Part shown: positions 25,493 through 34,279 of the stretch, one piece after another
Position numbering within the stretch: position 1 is the first letter of the stretch
How the letters are laid out: the number at the start of each line of letters is the position of its first letter
Assembly (NCBI RefSeq): GCF_007558865.1
Contig: NZ_VLPK01000002.1
Location: forward strand, 1 to 64,000
Direction: 5' to 3'
DNA: 64,000 nt
Origin: Mucilaginibacter corticis
GTDB lineage: Bacteria; Bacteroidota; Bacteroidia; Sphingobacteriales; Sphingobacteriaceae
The notes under the pieces: generated by a model
What the model was told of the DNA's origin: nothing
Seen by the model: only the letters and a program-made list of their open reading frames with translations
The model's database searches: none
Position numbers and translations under genes: made by a program

Positions 25493-28400
25493 TTATTTAC
25501 CGCCTGCTTCTTTCAGCATCTCTTTTACCGCTGCTTCCAGTTGCTTGTCTTCGCCGGCTAATACGCTATTGTAGTCGTTGTCAACTTTAATATCTGGTTC
25601 TAACTCCTCGTTCTCGGTAGGGCGGGTAGCGTTAGCGCCCCAGCTTGATATCATCGGAATCCCAAAAATGATCGACCGGTCTATCTGGTCTTCCCACCAT
25701 ACCGCGGTGCCTGTACCTGCAACCGGCATACCTATCAGTTTACCTATGCCCAGTTCTTTATAAGCGTAGGGGAACATAAACGCGTCCGAATAGTTGCCCT
25801 CGCTCATCAGCACACAGCTTGGTTTATCCCACCTGCTTGACGATTCGCCGCCGGTAGTAACATGGCCCTGCGGCCTGAAGGTAAAGTATGTTTTACCGCT
25901 TAAAAACGTAACCAAGGCATCATGCAGCCAGCCGCCGCCATTAAATCGGGTGTCAACGATCAGCGATTTCTTGTTAACGTTTTTGCCCAGCACTTTATCA
26001 AACGTTTCGCGGAAACTTTGTTCGTTCATCTCACGCACGTGTACATAACCCACCTCACCGTGCGACAGGCTATCTGTCAGGTGTTCCATTTTGCGCACCC
26101 AGCGGTCGTACAATAACTCGTTCTCTGCACCTGCGGATATAGGTTTAATGGTTTCATTATACACCTCTTTGCTTGCAGGGTCATGAAAAGTTATAAGCGT
26201 GTACTTATTGGTTTTGTTATTTAACAATACCGACCAATCCGCGTCTGCAGTAATGGCTACGCCGTCAATTTTGTCTATGATAAAGCCTTTTTTCAGTTTT
26301 GTTTTAGCCACGGCAAAAGGGCCGCCGGTAATGATATCCCTAACCAGTAAACCATCACCGCCTTTAGCTGCGTCGTATAACAGCCCCAGTGCGCCGGTAC
26401 GCTCGCCGTCAGGGAAGTTTACGGCATAGATGCCACCTGTGTGCGATACGTTAAGCTCGCCCAGCAGTTCGCTCAATATTACCTGGAAATCATAATTGTT
26501 ATTGATGTAAGGTAAAAACCTTGCGTAATTGTCGTGATAGTAATTCCAGTCAACGCCTTGCAGTTTAGGGTCAAACAGTTTCTTTTTAACCTGTTTCCAA
26601 ACGTGCTCATAAATGTAAGCCCGCTCGCCCGACGCGTTAAGCGTAAAGGTACTGCTGATAGGTACCGGCGTAACCTTACCATCGTCAACACCAATGCGCA
26701 TAATATTGCCGCCAGATAGTAAAAACAACGATTTACCATCCTTGCTCATTTCCAATGATCCGCCGCCCGAGTTTAGTTCGGCCAATACCCTGGTTTCTCG
26801 TGTGCGCGGGGTAAGTACCCATAAATTAAAGCCCTTGTCATAACGTGCAAGGTAATACAGTTTTTCGCCGTCCTTTGATAGCTTAGAGTCGCCTATCTGG
26901 GACGAGGTAAGCGTTAAACGTTCTGTACGGTCTTCCAGGTTTTCAAGGTTGGGCGAAAACTCGGGAACTGCAGGAGGCGTTATTTTTTTCTTTTGCGCCT
27001 TGGCTATGCTGTCGGCCTTAGCCATTGCTTTTTTAATATCAACCGAATCTCTTTTTTCTGTTTCGGTTCTTATTGACAGGTCTTCTTTGTTCAATTGGTA
27101 TTTGTCCCAGGCGGCCTGGTCAAAAAACATGGCGTAGATATCACCTTGCGAGCCCTGGCTCAGGTTCCTGAGGCCTTGTTTGTCATTTACCCAGTACATC
27201 ATTTTATCGCCCATGCCAAACTGCGGGTTGCCGTTATCAAAACCGCTTTGGGTTAAGTTAACGCGGCCCTTTGAGCCATCGGCTTTTATTAATACTACCT
27301 GGCTGCGACCCAGTGCATTACCTTCTGACGATTGTGCCAAAAGGTACTTGCTGTCTGCCGACCATACAAAGTTCTGATCGCCGTCGGCGTAAGAGAAGTT
27401 CACGCCTTCAGGTAAAATGTCAATAGTTTTTTTGCTGGCGATGTCGAATATCTTCACGATGTTACGCTCTTCAAGATAGGCTATCTTCTTACCGTCCGGC
27501 GATGGGACAGGCTGGAACTCGTCTTTATCGGTAGCAATAACCGGCTCAGTGGTTAGCGTAGTGGCAGCATAAAAATAGGGCTCGCTTTTGTTGGCTATGC
27601 CGATCTTGTAGATGTCCCATGATTGCTCGTTTTCAACCGAGTAAAAGATGCTTCTTCCGTCGGTGCTGAATTTTATCATCCGCTCCTGGTACGGAGTGTT
27701 GGTTAAGCGTTTTACAATACCGCCTTCGGCAGATGCTGCAAAGATCTCGCCGCGGTAAACAAAAGCGATCTCTTTGCCATCAGGCGAAACGGTCATTTCT
27801 GTAGCTCCGCCTTGTACGGCAATGTTTTTTGTCTGATCGCCGTTAAAATCGGCATTGATTGTGATCTCTATTTTTTGTGGTTTGTTGCCCTCTTTTAACG
27901 TATAAATGTCGCCGTTTTGCGTAAAGGCAAAAGTGCCGTTCTCTGCGCGCGACAGGTTACGCACCGGGTTTTTATCGAACGTGGTAAGCTGGGTTATTTT
28001 ATTTACATCAGCCTCTGACGAACGGAAAAGGTTTTGGGTGCCGTTGCGCTCGCTTAAATAATAAAATGTTCCGCCGTTGCCCCAAACAGGTTCACGGTCT
28101 TCGCCTTTATAGGTTGATACTTTAGTGTAAGTATTGGTTTTTAAGTTGTAAGTCCAGATATCGCGGGTAACGCTTGAGGTATGGTGCTTGCGGTACGGGT
28201 TTTCATAACCCTTGCTATCCTGATAAATAAATTTATCTCCGCCTTTGTCAAAGTGAACAAACTCAGTACCGGCCGAGTTTACCATTAGGCTGCGGCCGCC
28301 TTTAGCGGACACTTTGTATAACTTGGTAAAATAACCATCCTCGGGGAAACGTACCGAACTGGCCACATCATGGCGGCGGCTGCCGAAATATATGGTTTTA

Positions 28401-28759
28401 TCATCCGCAGAAAACTCAAACGGCAGGTCTCTGCTTGAATCGAAAGTAAGCCTTTTAGCTGTACCGCCGTCCGCAGGCATGGTGTAAACATCAAAGTTGC
28501 CGTAACGGTCTGACGCGAAGGCGATGGTTTTGCCGTCATGGCTCCACACAGGGTAACCGTTGTATGAGTTATTGATGGTTAGCGGTATGGCCGCGCCACC
28601 TGCGGCGGCAACCTTAAAGATATTGCCCTTATATTCAAAAGCTATCCAGTTACCATCGGGCGAGATGGCTGGCTGTTGCATAAATAAAGCGTGGTTTTGC
28701 GCGACTGAACGGCCTATAGCGGCGCCGATCAGTAAAACAATCAGAGAGAATTTTTTCAT
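25493..28759 (-). CDS. Tricorn-type S41 peptidase
   Basis: 1088 residues with signal peptide (SLIVLLIGAAIGRSVAQ). Residues about 25-370 and 370-700 are two WD40/TolB-like beta-propellers (PAISPDGNWIAFEY, PVWSHDGKTIAFASDRYGNF, VSPDGKEIAFVYRGEIFAA). Then a tricorn C1 domain, a PDZ domain (TGALGLLYDAAKGGDGLLVR) and the S41 core. Catalytic residues by comparison with tricorn: Ser772-His773 in VSHTGG, nucleophile Ser991 in NYSDAF, Glu in TENEELEPD. Predicted periplasmic or surface peptidase that trims oligopeptides. Single gene; the region downstream holds no terminator with a T run. Confidence 0.92.
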   Translation of the reverse strand: MKKFSLIVLLIGAAIGRSVAQNHALFMQQPAISPDGNWIAFEYKGNIFKVAAAGGAAIPLTINNSYNGYPVWSHDGKTIAFASDRYGNFDVYTMPADGGTAKRLTFDSSRDLPFEFSADDKTIYFGSRRHDVASSVRFPEDGYFTKLYKVSAKGGRSLMVNSAGTEFVHFDKGGDKFIYQDSKGYENPYRKHHTSSVTRDIWTYNLKTNTYTKVSTYKGEDREPVWGNGGTFYYLSERNGTQNLFRSSEADVNKITQLTTFDKNPVRNLSRAENGTFAFTQNGDIYTLKEGNKPQKIEITINADFNGDQTKNIAVQGGATEMTVSPDGKEIAFVYRGEIFAASAEGGIVKRLTNTPYQERMIKFSTDGRSIFYSVENEQSWDIYKIGIANKSEPYFYAATTLTTEPVIATDKDEFQPVPSPDGKKIAYLEERNIVKIFDIASKKTIDILPEGVNFSYADGDQNFVWSADSKYLLAQSSEGNALGRSQVVLIKADGSKGRVNLTQSGFDNGNPQFGMGDKMMYWVNDKQGLRNLSQGSQGDIYAMFFDQAAWDKYQLNKEDLSIRTETEKRDSVDIKKAMAKADSIAKAQKKKITPPAVPEFSPNLENLEDRTERLTLTSSQIGDSKLSKDGEKLYYLARYDKGFNLWVLTPRTRETRVLAELNSGGGSLEMSKDGKSLFLLSGGNIMRIGVDDGKVTPVPISSTFTLNASGERAYIYEHVWKQVKKKLFDPKLQGVDWNYYHDNYARFLPYINNNYDFQVILSELLGELNVSHTGGIYAVNFPDGERTGALGLLYDAAKGGDGLLVRDIITGGPFAVAKTKLKKGFIIDKIDGVAITADADWSVLLNNKTNKYTLITFHDPASKEVYNETIKPISAGAENELLYDRWVRKMEHLTDSLSHGEVGYVHVREMNEQSFRETFDKVLGKNVNKKSLIVDTRFNGGGWLHDALVTFLSGKTYFTFRPQGHVTTGGESSSRWDKPSCVLMSEGNYSDAFMFPYAYKELGIGKLIGMPVAGTGTAVWWEDQIDRSIIFGIPMISSWGANATRPTENEELEPDIKVDNDYNSVLAGEDKQLEAAVKEMLKEAGGK

Positions 28760-28969
28760 TGCGATAAGTTAATTTCGGGACGTAAGATAGTTAAAAAGCT
28801 AAGACGCATCAAGTAAGGCATTAGTTACAAATAAATCATAATTGATTATGCCGATTGTCTTCGCAGCGGTCTCTCAAAGAGGACCCTGCGTGGTTGTGCG
28901 TGGGTGTTGAGAAATTGAAATTTGCATGGCTCCATACGAGCCTCCTTCACCAACATCCCTTTTAAAGTA

Positions 28970-30796
28970 TTATTTTAATGCTTTAGGCACTATTTTGTAA
29001 CTCTCTTTAATTACGGCCTCGTTCACGGCTTTTATTCTGTCCACGTCCATTTTCTCTACGGCCCTGTCATAAGTTAATACGCCATTCACTTCGTGCTCCA
29101 CATCTGTAGTTTGGGTGTAGATGGCTACACTCAGGCCTTTGTATTTCATTAACTGCTCTACCTCATCCAGCAAAAGTATATACCTGTCGGTTAGCCGTGC
29201 TTTGGTTGGTTCGTAGGCATAAGCATTATTTTCTACCGGCCACATATGATCACGCACAAACAGGCCGACCCCGCCAAATTCGCCTAATGAGGCTGCCCGG
29301 TGCTCATCAGGTACCGAAGCGCCGTAAGGGCCAACGTAGATATGGGTATCCACATAATCGCCGTTTTTAGGGTCACCATAAGCTTTTTGATAATCCGGGT
29401 TATTGTTAAAGCCCGAATTGCCATTTACCAAACGTGATGAGTCATATTGTTTAACCCAATTGGTGATGTTTTTAACATCAAACGCGCCCCAGTTTTCATT
29501 AAACGGAACCCAGGTAATAACAGAAGGCGAATTATAATGATCGTCCATAATGGCCTTCAATTCTTTCCTGAACTCCTTGCGAGTTTTTAGCGTATCTTCG
29601 TTTTGATACCAGATGGCCGGCATATCCTGCCAAACAAACATGCCTAACTTATCGGCCCAATAATAAAAGCGTTGGGGCTCGGTTTTCATGTGTTTACGGA
29701 TCAGGTTGTAGCCCGCGTTCTTAGCAAACTGGATATCAAATTTAAGCGCTTCTTCTGTCGGCGCGGTTAAAACGCCGTCAGGCCAATACCCCTGGTCAAG
29801 CAGTCCAAGCTGCATGATAAATTTACCATTGATCAATGGGCGAACAACACCATTGATCTTACCCAACTTAATATCACGCATCCCGAAATAGCTTTTCACC
29901 TCATCGGTTACCTTGCCATGGGCATCTGCCAGGCTGATCTTCAGGTTATACAGAAAAGGGTTGTCAGGCGACCAAAGTTTCGGCTCTTTGATGGGCAGGT
30001 AAAATGAAGTGCCGTTTGTTGATTCTGCTTTTGAAACCTCGGTATTGCCGTCCAATGCAATAGCGGTTACTTTGCCTGCACCTTCGGTATTTACCAATAC
30101 TTTTAAGCGGCTGTTGGCAAGGTCAGGCAGTATGCGGATATTTTGGATATAGGTTTTGTTTACCGGCTCAATCCATACAGTTTGCCAGATGCCCGAACAA
30201 AAAGTATAATCACCGCGCGGGCCACTTTTACCAGATGGCACGCGGCCATCATTCAGGTCTTTAACCGCAACTACCAGTGTGTTTTTACCTTTTACTAAAT
30301 AAGGCGTAATATTAAAGCTGAACGCGTCATAACTGCCTTCATGATAGCCGGCTTTATGGCCGTTTACAAACAAGGTTGTGTGATGGGCCACCGCATCGAA
30401 ATGAATAATGACTTGCTTGTTTTTCCAATCGGCTGGGATCTCTAAACTGCGGCTGTACCACATATTGATCTCCTGCTCGCGCTGTATGCCTGATAGAACC
30501 GACTCAGGGCAGTACGGCACCCTAATCTTTTTTGCCTCATTAGTAAAAGCAATTGGTTTTTCCGGGCTCAGTGCATCTTCAATAAACTTACCGCCGCGGT
30601 ATTCCCATTCGCCGTTAAGGCATAGCCAGTCCGCGCGTTCTAATTGCGGCCTCGGGTAATCCGGGAACGGAACTGCAGCTTCCATGGCCGGCTTGGTCCA
30701 TTTTGTGGGTAATAAGGCTTCTTGGGCAAAACCCCGTGAATAATTAATGACGAAGAACAGTAATAAAAAAAGTTGCTTAGTTAGGTTTTTATTCAT
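28970..30796 (-). CDS. Glycoside hydrolase family 2 enzyme
   Basis: 608 residues with signal peptide (LFLLLFFVINYSRGFAQ). Sugar-binding jelly roll (about 50-220, LNGEWEYRGG, MWYSRSLEIP, DAVAHHTTLFVNGHKAGYHE), immunoglobulin-like domain (about 225-325) and TIM barrel (about 330-590). Acid/base Glu434 in FNENWG and nucleophile Glu506 in LGEFGG. The family includes beta-galactosidases, glucuronidases and mannosidases; the exact sugar is not evident. It lacks the C-terminal domains of LacZ. It begins 24 bases after the methyltransferase gene ends and may be the last gene of that operon. Confidence 0.9.
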   Translation of the reverse strand: MNKNLTKQLFLLLFFVINYSRGFAQEALLPTKWTKPAMEAAVPFPDYPRPQLERADWLCLNGEWEYRGGKFIEDALSPEKPIAFTNEAKKIRVPYCPESVLSGIQREQEINMWYSRSLEIPADWKNKQVIIHFDAVAHHTTLFVNGHKAGYHEGSYDAFSFNITPYLVKGKNTLVVAVKDLNDGRVPSGKSGPRGDYTFCSGIWQTVWIEPVNKTYIQNIRILPDLANSRLKVLVNTEGAGKVTAIALDGNTEVSKAESTNGTSFYLPIKEPKLWSPDNPFLYNLKISLADAHGKVTDEVKSYFGMRDIKLGKINGVVRPLINGKFIMQLGLLDQGYWPDGVLTAPTEEALKFDIQFAKNAGYNLIRKHMKTEPQRFYYWADKLGMFVWQDMPAIWYQNEDTLKTRKEFRKELKAIMDDHYNSPSVITWVPFNENWGAFDVKNITNWVKQYDSSRLVNGNSGFNNNPDYQKAYGDPKNGDYVDTHIYVGPYGASVPDEHRAASLGEFGGVGLFVRDHMWPVENNAYAYEPTKARLTDRYILLLDEVEQLMKYKGLSVAIYTQTTDVEHEVNGVLTYDRAVEKMDVDRIKAVNEAVIKESYKIVPKALK

Positions 30797-30820
30797 GGGT
30801 TATTGGTCCGTTTTGCGTTT

Positions 30821-31567
30821 TTATTTCGTTGCTTTCAGCACAATATACGGTGATAATGCCTTACTTTCAAATGGGAATACTTTTGTGAACACCTTGCCTG
30901 TAAACCATAAGCTTTTAACAAACGCCTTGGCCAATGCAGACTGTGTGCCTTTATTCTCCAGCCACATAGAAAATTTACCATGGTAGTAAGATTCTACATC
31001 CTTTAAACCCAATTGCCTGCAATAATTGGCAAGCAGCGCCGGGTCCATACTTTCAATATAGTGCTTATTGTAGTTCTCGATATCAAATTTGCGCTGCACC
31101 CAACCGTTAATGCTTTTAAAATTAGGCAGGGTAATAAACAGGGTGCCGTCGTCTTTTAAAAAAGGCAGGTGTGTTGCTATAATGGCTTTGGTATCTTTAA
31201 AATGCTCAATCAAACCGAAGGATAGCACCATGTCATACTGTTGAGTAGGCTCGTAGGTAAACAAGTCGGCTTCAATAATATTAATATCGCCTTCTTTCAG
31301 ATCATTTTTCCCGAGCAACTCATTGATCAGCCCTTTATGGATAAAATAGTCAAACAGGGTGGTATCCATGTTCTCATATTTCTTTAGGTAGATGGCATAA
31401 TAACCGGGGAAGCCGCCTAATTCTATAGCAGTTTTGGCGCCCTTTTCGGCTTTGATCTTACCCAGGATATCGCCAAAAATATAATCGCGCTTAATGCTGA
31501 ATATCAGGCCAATTCTTGATTCCCAAAATGCTTTCCAAAAAGAACGGTCGGTTAAATTATTATCCAT
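30821..31567 (-). CDS. SAM-dependent methyltransferase
   Basis: 248 residues. Class I Rossmann core: motif I region KTAIELGGFPGYYAIYL (about 38-55), acidic residue in NIIEADLFTYEP, and MVLSFGLIEHFKDTKAIIAT followed by LKDDGTLFITLPN. The GGFPG loop is a variant of the usual GxGxG. Set between an acetyltransferase gene (18 bases upstream) and the GH2 gene, opposite two glycosyltransferases, so methylation of a surface glycan or of a lipid-linked sugar is likely. Confidence 0.82.
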   Translation of the reverse strand: MDNNLTDRSFWKAFWESRIGLIFSIKRDYIFGDILGKIKAEKGAKTAIELGGFPGYYAIYLKKYENMDTTLFDYFIHKGLINELLGKNDLKEGDINIIEADLFTYEPTQQYDMVLSFGLIEHFKDTKAIIATHLPFLKDDGTLFITLPNFKSINGWVQRKFDIENYNKHYIESMDPALLANYCRQLGLKDVESYYHGKFSMWLENKGTQSALAKAFVKSLWFTGKVFTKVFPFESKALSPYIVLKATK

Positions 31568-31585
31568 TAATGTTGTAGCCTGATT

Positions 31586-32098
31586 TTATGCGTTTGCCGC
31601 AGTTTCTTTTTTATCTAATATTCTTGCCGGGTTGCCAACTGCAACGCTATTTGCCGGTATGCTTTTGGTAACTACTGCTCCGGCGCCGATCACCACGTTA
31701 TCACCTATCTCAATATCGCCAATGATCACCACGTTTGCACCAATATCTACATTATTGCCTATACGCGGGCATCGGCTAAATGTACCGTCAGCTAATTTTT
31801 TGTGGCCGATGGTGGTAGAGTTCCTTAGCGTACAATTATCGCCAATGACCACCCCCTGGTTAATTACCAGCGCCTGCCCGTGAAATAACGACAAGCCCTT
31901 ACCTATCTTGGTTTTACGCGGGATCTCGATGCCCCAGATCCACTCCACCAGGTATCGGTAAAACAGCAGGTATAAAATAAATATCACCTTGGCTATCATT
32001 GACCGGTTGATGAGCGATGCCAGCCTGAACATAAACAAAACAAGCTGCCCCTTGAAGTTTTTTCGGTTTGATTGCCAATCCTGGAACAAATAGCTCAT
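31586..32098 (-). CDS. Serine acetyltransferase-like hexapeptide-repeat transferase
   Basis: 170 residues from the ATG at 32098; the frame is open further upstream but that part does not resemble the family. N-terminal helices (LYLLFYRYLVEWIWGIEIPR) and a left-handed beta helix of hexapeptide repeats (IGKGLSLFHGQALVIN, VVIGDNCTLRNSTTIGHKK, IGNNVDIGANVVIIGDIEIG, VIGAGAVVTKSIP, AVGNPARIL). The His in LFHGQ is in the catalytic position of this group. It transfers an acetyl group, here probably to a sugar of the surface polysaccharide rather than serine. First gene of a leftward operon with the methyltransferase. Confidence 0.88.
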   Translation of the reverse strand: MSYLFQDWQSNRKNFKGQLVLFMFRLASLINRSMIAKVIFILYLLFYRYLVEWIWGIEIPRKTKIGKGLSLFHGQALVINQGVVIGDNCTLRNSTTIGHKKLADGTFSRCPRIGNNVDIGANVVIIGDIEIGDNVVIGAGAVVTKSIPANSVAVGNPARILDKKETAANA

Positions 32099-32188
32099 GC
32101 CTGTTTTATCGCGTTGGGTTTTATTATTGAATAACCAAAAGTAAAATTTTTCGGCGTAATAATGGAACAAAGCATAAAGCACGCTTTT

Positions 32189-32247
32189 GATATAACCTTT
32201 TACCTTTATCCTTTTACCTTTATCCTTTATTAGTATACTTGTGACAA
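32189..32247 (+). promoter_or_regulatory. Pyrimidine-rich tandem stretch and probable promoter before the glycosyltransferases
   Basis: A CCTTTTACCTTTAT unit is repeated about two and a half times just before the divergent start. TATACTTG at about 32231 is one base off the -7 consensus. A similar CTTTTAGCTTTCACCTTTTA stretch precedes pheT, so such strings seem to be common promoter-side sequence in this genome. Confidence 0.35.
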
Positions 32248-33509
32248 TGAAAGTAACGCTCATCAACACATCTGATGCCGGGGGAGGCGCGCCTGCCGCC
32301 TGCCTGCGCCTGTTAAAGGCGCTCGTATCGCAAAAGGTTGATGCACGCTTACTTGCACAATACAAAAAGACGGACGATGAGCGGGTTACTGGTATAGTTA
32401 ATAACCGCGTGTCAAAGCTAAAGGCGCAGCTCAATTTTCTGCGGGAACGCATTCCTTTCCTGTTGTTCCATGAAAAGGATAAATCTGTACGGTTTGCATT
32501 CTCGACAGCTAACGCGGGGATAAGTATTGTTGACCAGCCACTGGTTAAAGAGGCGGACATATTGCACCTGCACTGGACAAATTCAGGTTTTCTATCTATC
32601 AGCGATTTGCGTGAACTGGTAGATACCGGCAAACCCATTGTATGGACGCTGCATGATATGTGGGCATTCACAGGCGGATGTCACTACTCTGGTACCTGCG
32701 AGAATTTTATGCGCGAATGCGGCAACTGCTTTTTCTTACGCGACGCGAGTGACAATGACCTGTCGCATAAAGGATGGTTGCGCAAGGCAGCTTTATTTGC
32801 GGGTGCAAAGAACATCACTTTTGTGACCTGCAGTAAATGGCTTGCAGGGGTAGCCAAACAAAGCTCATTGATAAAAAACTTCAGGATTGAAGCTATCCCT
32901 AATCCAATCGATATTAATATATTTTCGCCGAAGGATAAGGTTGCCGCGCGTCAGCAGCGTGGTATTGATCCGTCGGCTAAAATAATTTTATTTGGCGCGG
33001 CTAATATAAACGACAGGCGCAAGGGGATAACTTACCTGGTAGAAGCTCTGAATATTTTAAAAAGCAAACATCCCGAAGGGAAAACAGAGGTAGTAATATT
33101 TGGCAAGAACAAGCATTTTGACGTAACGCAACTGCCTTTTAAAGTGCATGAACTGAGCCTTATCATCTCGCAACAAGAGCTGGCCGAAATATACAGCATG
33201 GCCGATGTTTTTATTACCCCATCCTTAGAAGATAATTTGCCTAATACCGTTATGGAAGCCTTGGCTTGCGGTACGCCCGTTGTAGCATTTAACACCGGCG
33301 GCATTCCCGAGATGACTGACCATCAGCAAAATGGTTATTTGGCGCAATTCAGATCGGCTGAGGATATGGCTAATGGGTTGTACGAAGTACTTAGCACGGC
33401 CGATACAAATAAGTTATCAGCAAATGCCCGCCAAAAGGTGCTGGATAATTATACCAACGAGAAAGTGGCTAAACAATATAACGATCTGTATCAATCTATC
33501 ATCAAATAA
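32247..33509 (+). CDS. Glycosyltransferase family 4
   Basis: About 420 residues from ATG 32247 (a GTG two codons earlier is possible). GT-B fold: N-terminal donor-free half with NTSDAGGGAPAACLRLLKAL, and VWTLHDMWAFTGGCHYSGTC; C-terminal half with the nucleotide-sugar binding motif FITPSLEDNLPNTVMEALAC followed by GTPVVAFNTGGIPEM. The cluster of cysteines (HYSGTCENFMRECGNCFF) is characteristic of a subgroup in polysaccharide clusters. Cytoplasmic, transferring a sugar to a lipid-linked glycan. The next gene starts at the base after its stop. Confidence 0.92.
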   Translation: MKVTLINTSDAGGGAPAACLRLLKALVSQKVDARLLAQYKKTDDERVTGIVNNRVSKLKAQLNFLRERIPFLLFHEKDKSVRFAFSTANAGISIVDQPLVKEADILHLHWTNSGFLSISDLRELVDTGKPIVWTLHDMWAFTGGCHYSGTCENFMRECGNCFFLRDASDNDLSHKGWLRKAALFAGAKNITFVTCSKWLAGVAKQSSLIKNFRIEAIPNPIDINIFSPKDKVAARQQRGIDPSAKIILFGAANINDRRKGITYLVEALNILKSKHPEGKTEVVIFGKNKHFDVTQLPFKVHELSLIISQQELAEIYSMADVFITPSLEDNLPNTVMEALACGTPVVAFNTGGIPEMTDHQQNGYLAQFRSAEDMANGLYEVLSTADTNKLSANARQKVLDNYTNEKVAKQYNDLYQSIIK

Positions 33510-34268
33510 ATGAAAAACGTAGCGCCTATATTATCTGTAATTACCGTTGTTTATAACAATGTTGCCGATATTGAGCGCACCTTGCTTTCGGTGTTGAACC
33601 AAACTTATCAGGGCATTGAATATATTGTTATCGATGGAAAATCTACCGATGGTACTTTGCAGATCATTGAAAAATATAAGGACCGGATCGCCACACTGAT
33701 CAGCGAAAAAGATAAAGGCATTTATGATGCCATGAACAAAGGGCTTGCCGTTGCCACCGGCGATTACGTGGTATTCATCAACTCGGCCGATGAGTTTTAC
33801 TCAACTGATACCGTAACCAATGTTTTTGCCGCGGCAACTGATGCCGATATTTATTACGGCGAAACCGAAATGATAGGCGAGAACGGCCAAAGCCTTGGTC
33901 AGCGCCGCCATGCTGCCCCCGCTCAATTCACCTGGAAAAGTTTTAAATATGGTATGAGCATTAGCCACCAGGCTATTTATATTAAGCGAGCTTTAGTTGA
34001 ACCGTACGACCCCAAATACCAGCTAAGCGCGGATATTGACTGGATACTGCGTGCCGCAAAAAAAGCTAAGAAGATAGTCAACGTAAATCAATATGTCGCT
34101 AAGTATAAAGTTGGCGGCATGTCAAAACAAAAACACCGCAAAAGCCTGGCAGAGCGCTTCGATATTATGAAGCGGTATTATGGGTTAGTCCCTACTTTAT
34201 TTAACCACACAATAATTGCCTTTAATTTAGGTTTGTATTGGTTAAAGAACAGAAGAACTAATGACTAA
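33510..34268 (+). CDS. Glycosyltransferase family 2
   Basis: 252 residues. GT-A fold: LSVITVVYNNVADIERTLLS, YIVIDGKSTDGT, ISEKDKGIYDAMNKGLAVAT, and the DxD-like VFINSADEFY; catalytic Asp in LSADIDWILRAAKKAKK. This is the WcaA/colanic-acid type subgroup, acting on lipid-linked sugars at the cytoplasmic face. Starts directly after the GT4 stop, so the two are coupled and probably act in the same pathway. Confidence 0.92.
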   Translation: MKNVAPILSVITVVYNNVADIERTLLSVLNQTYQGIEYIVIDGKSTDGTLQIIEKYKDRIATLISEKDKGIYDAMNKGLAVATGDYVVFINSADEFYSTDTVTNVFAAATDADIYYGETEMIGENGQSLGQRRHAAPAQFTWKSFKYGMSISHQAIYIKRALVEPYDPKYQLSADIDWILRAAKKAKKIVNVNQYVAKYKVGGMSKQKHRKSLAERFDIMKRYYGLVPTLFNHTIIAFNLGLYWLKNRRTND

Positions 34269-34279
34269 CCTTAAACCTA

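Noticed and set aside
28760..28969. Gene or RNA in the gap between the tricorn protease and GH2 genes
   Set aside because: It holds only GC-rich pieces with a weak GGCTC/GAGCC hairpin; no frame, T run or promoter element convinced me.
31586..32671. Acetyltransferase with a start at 32671
   Set aside because: The extra 190 residues do not resemble the family and run antisense through the 5' part of the glycosyltransferase gene; the start at 32098 fits.
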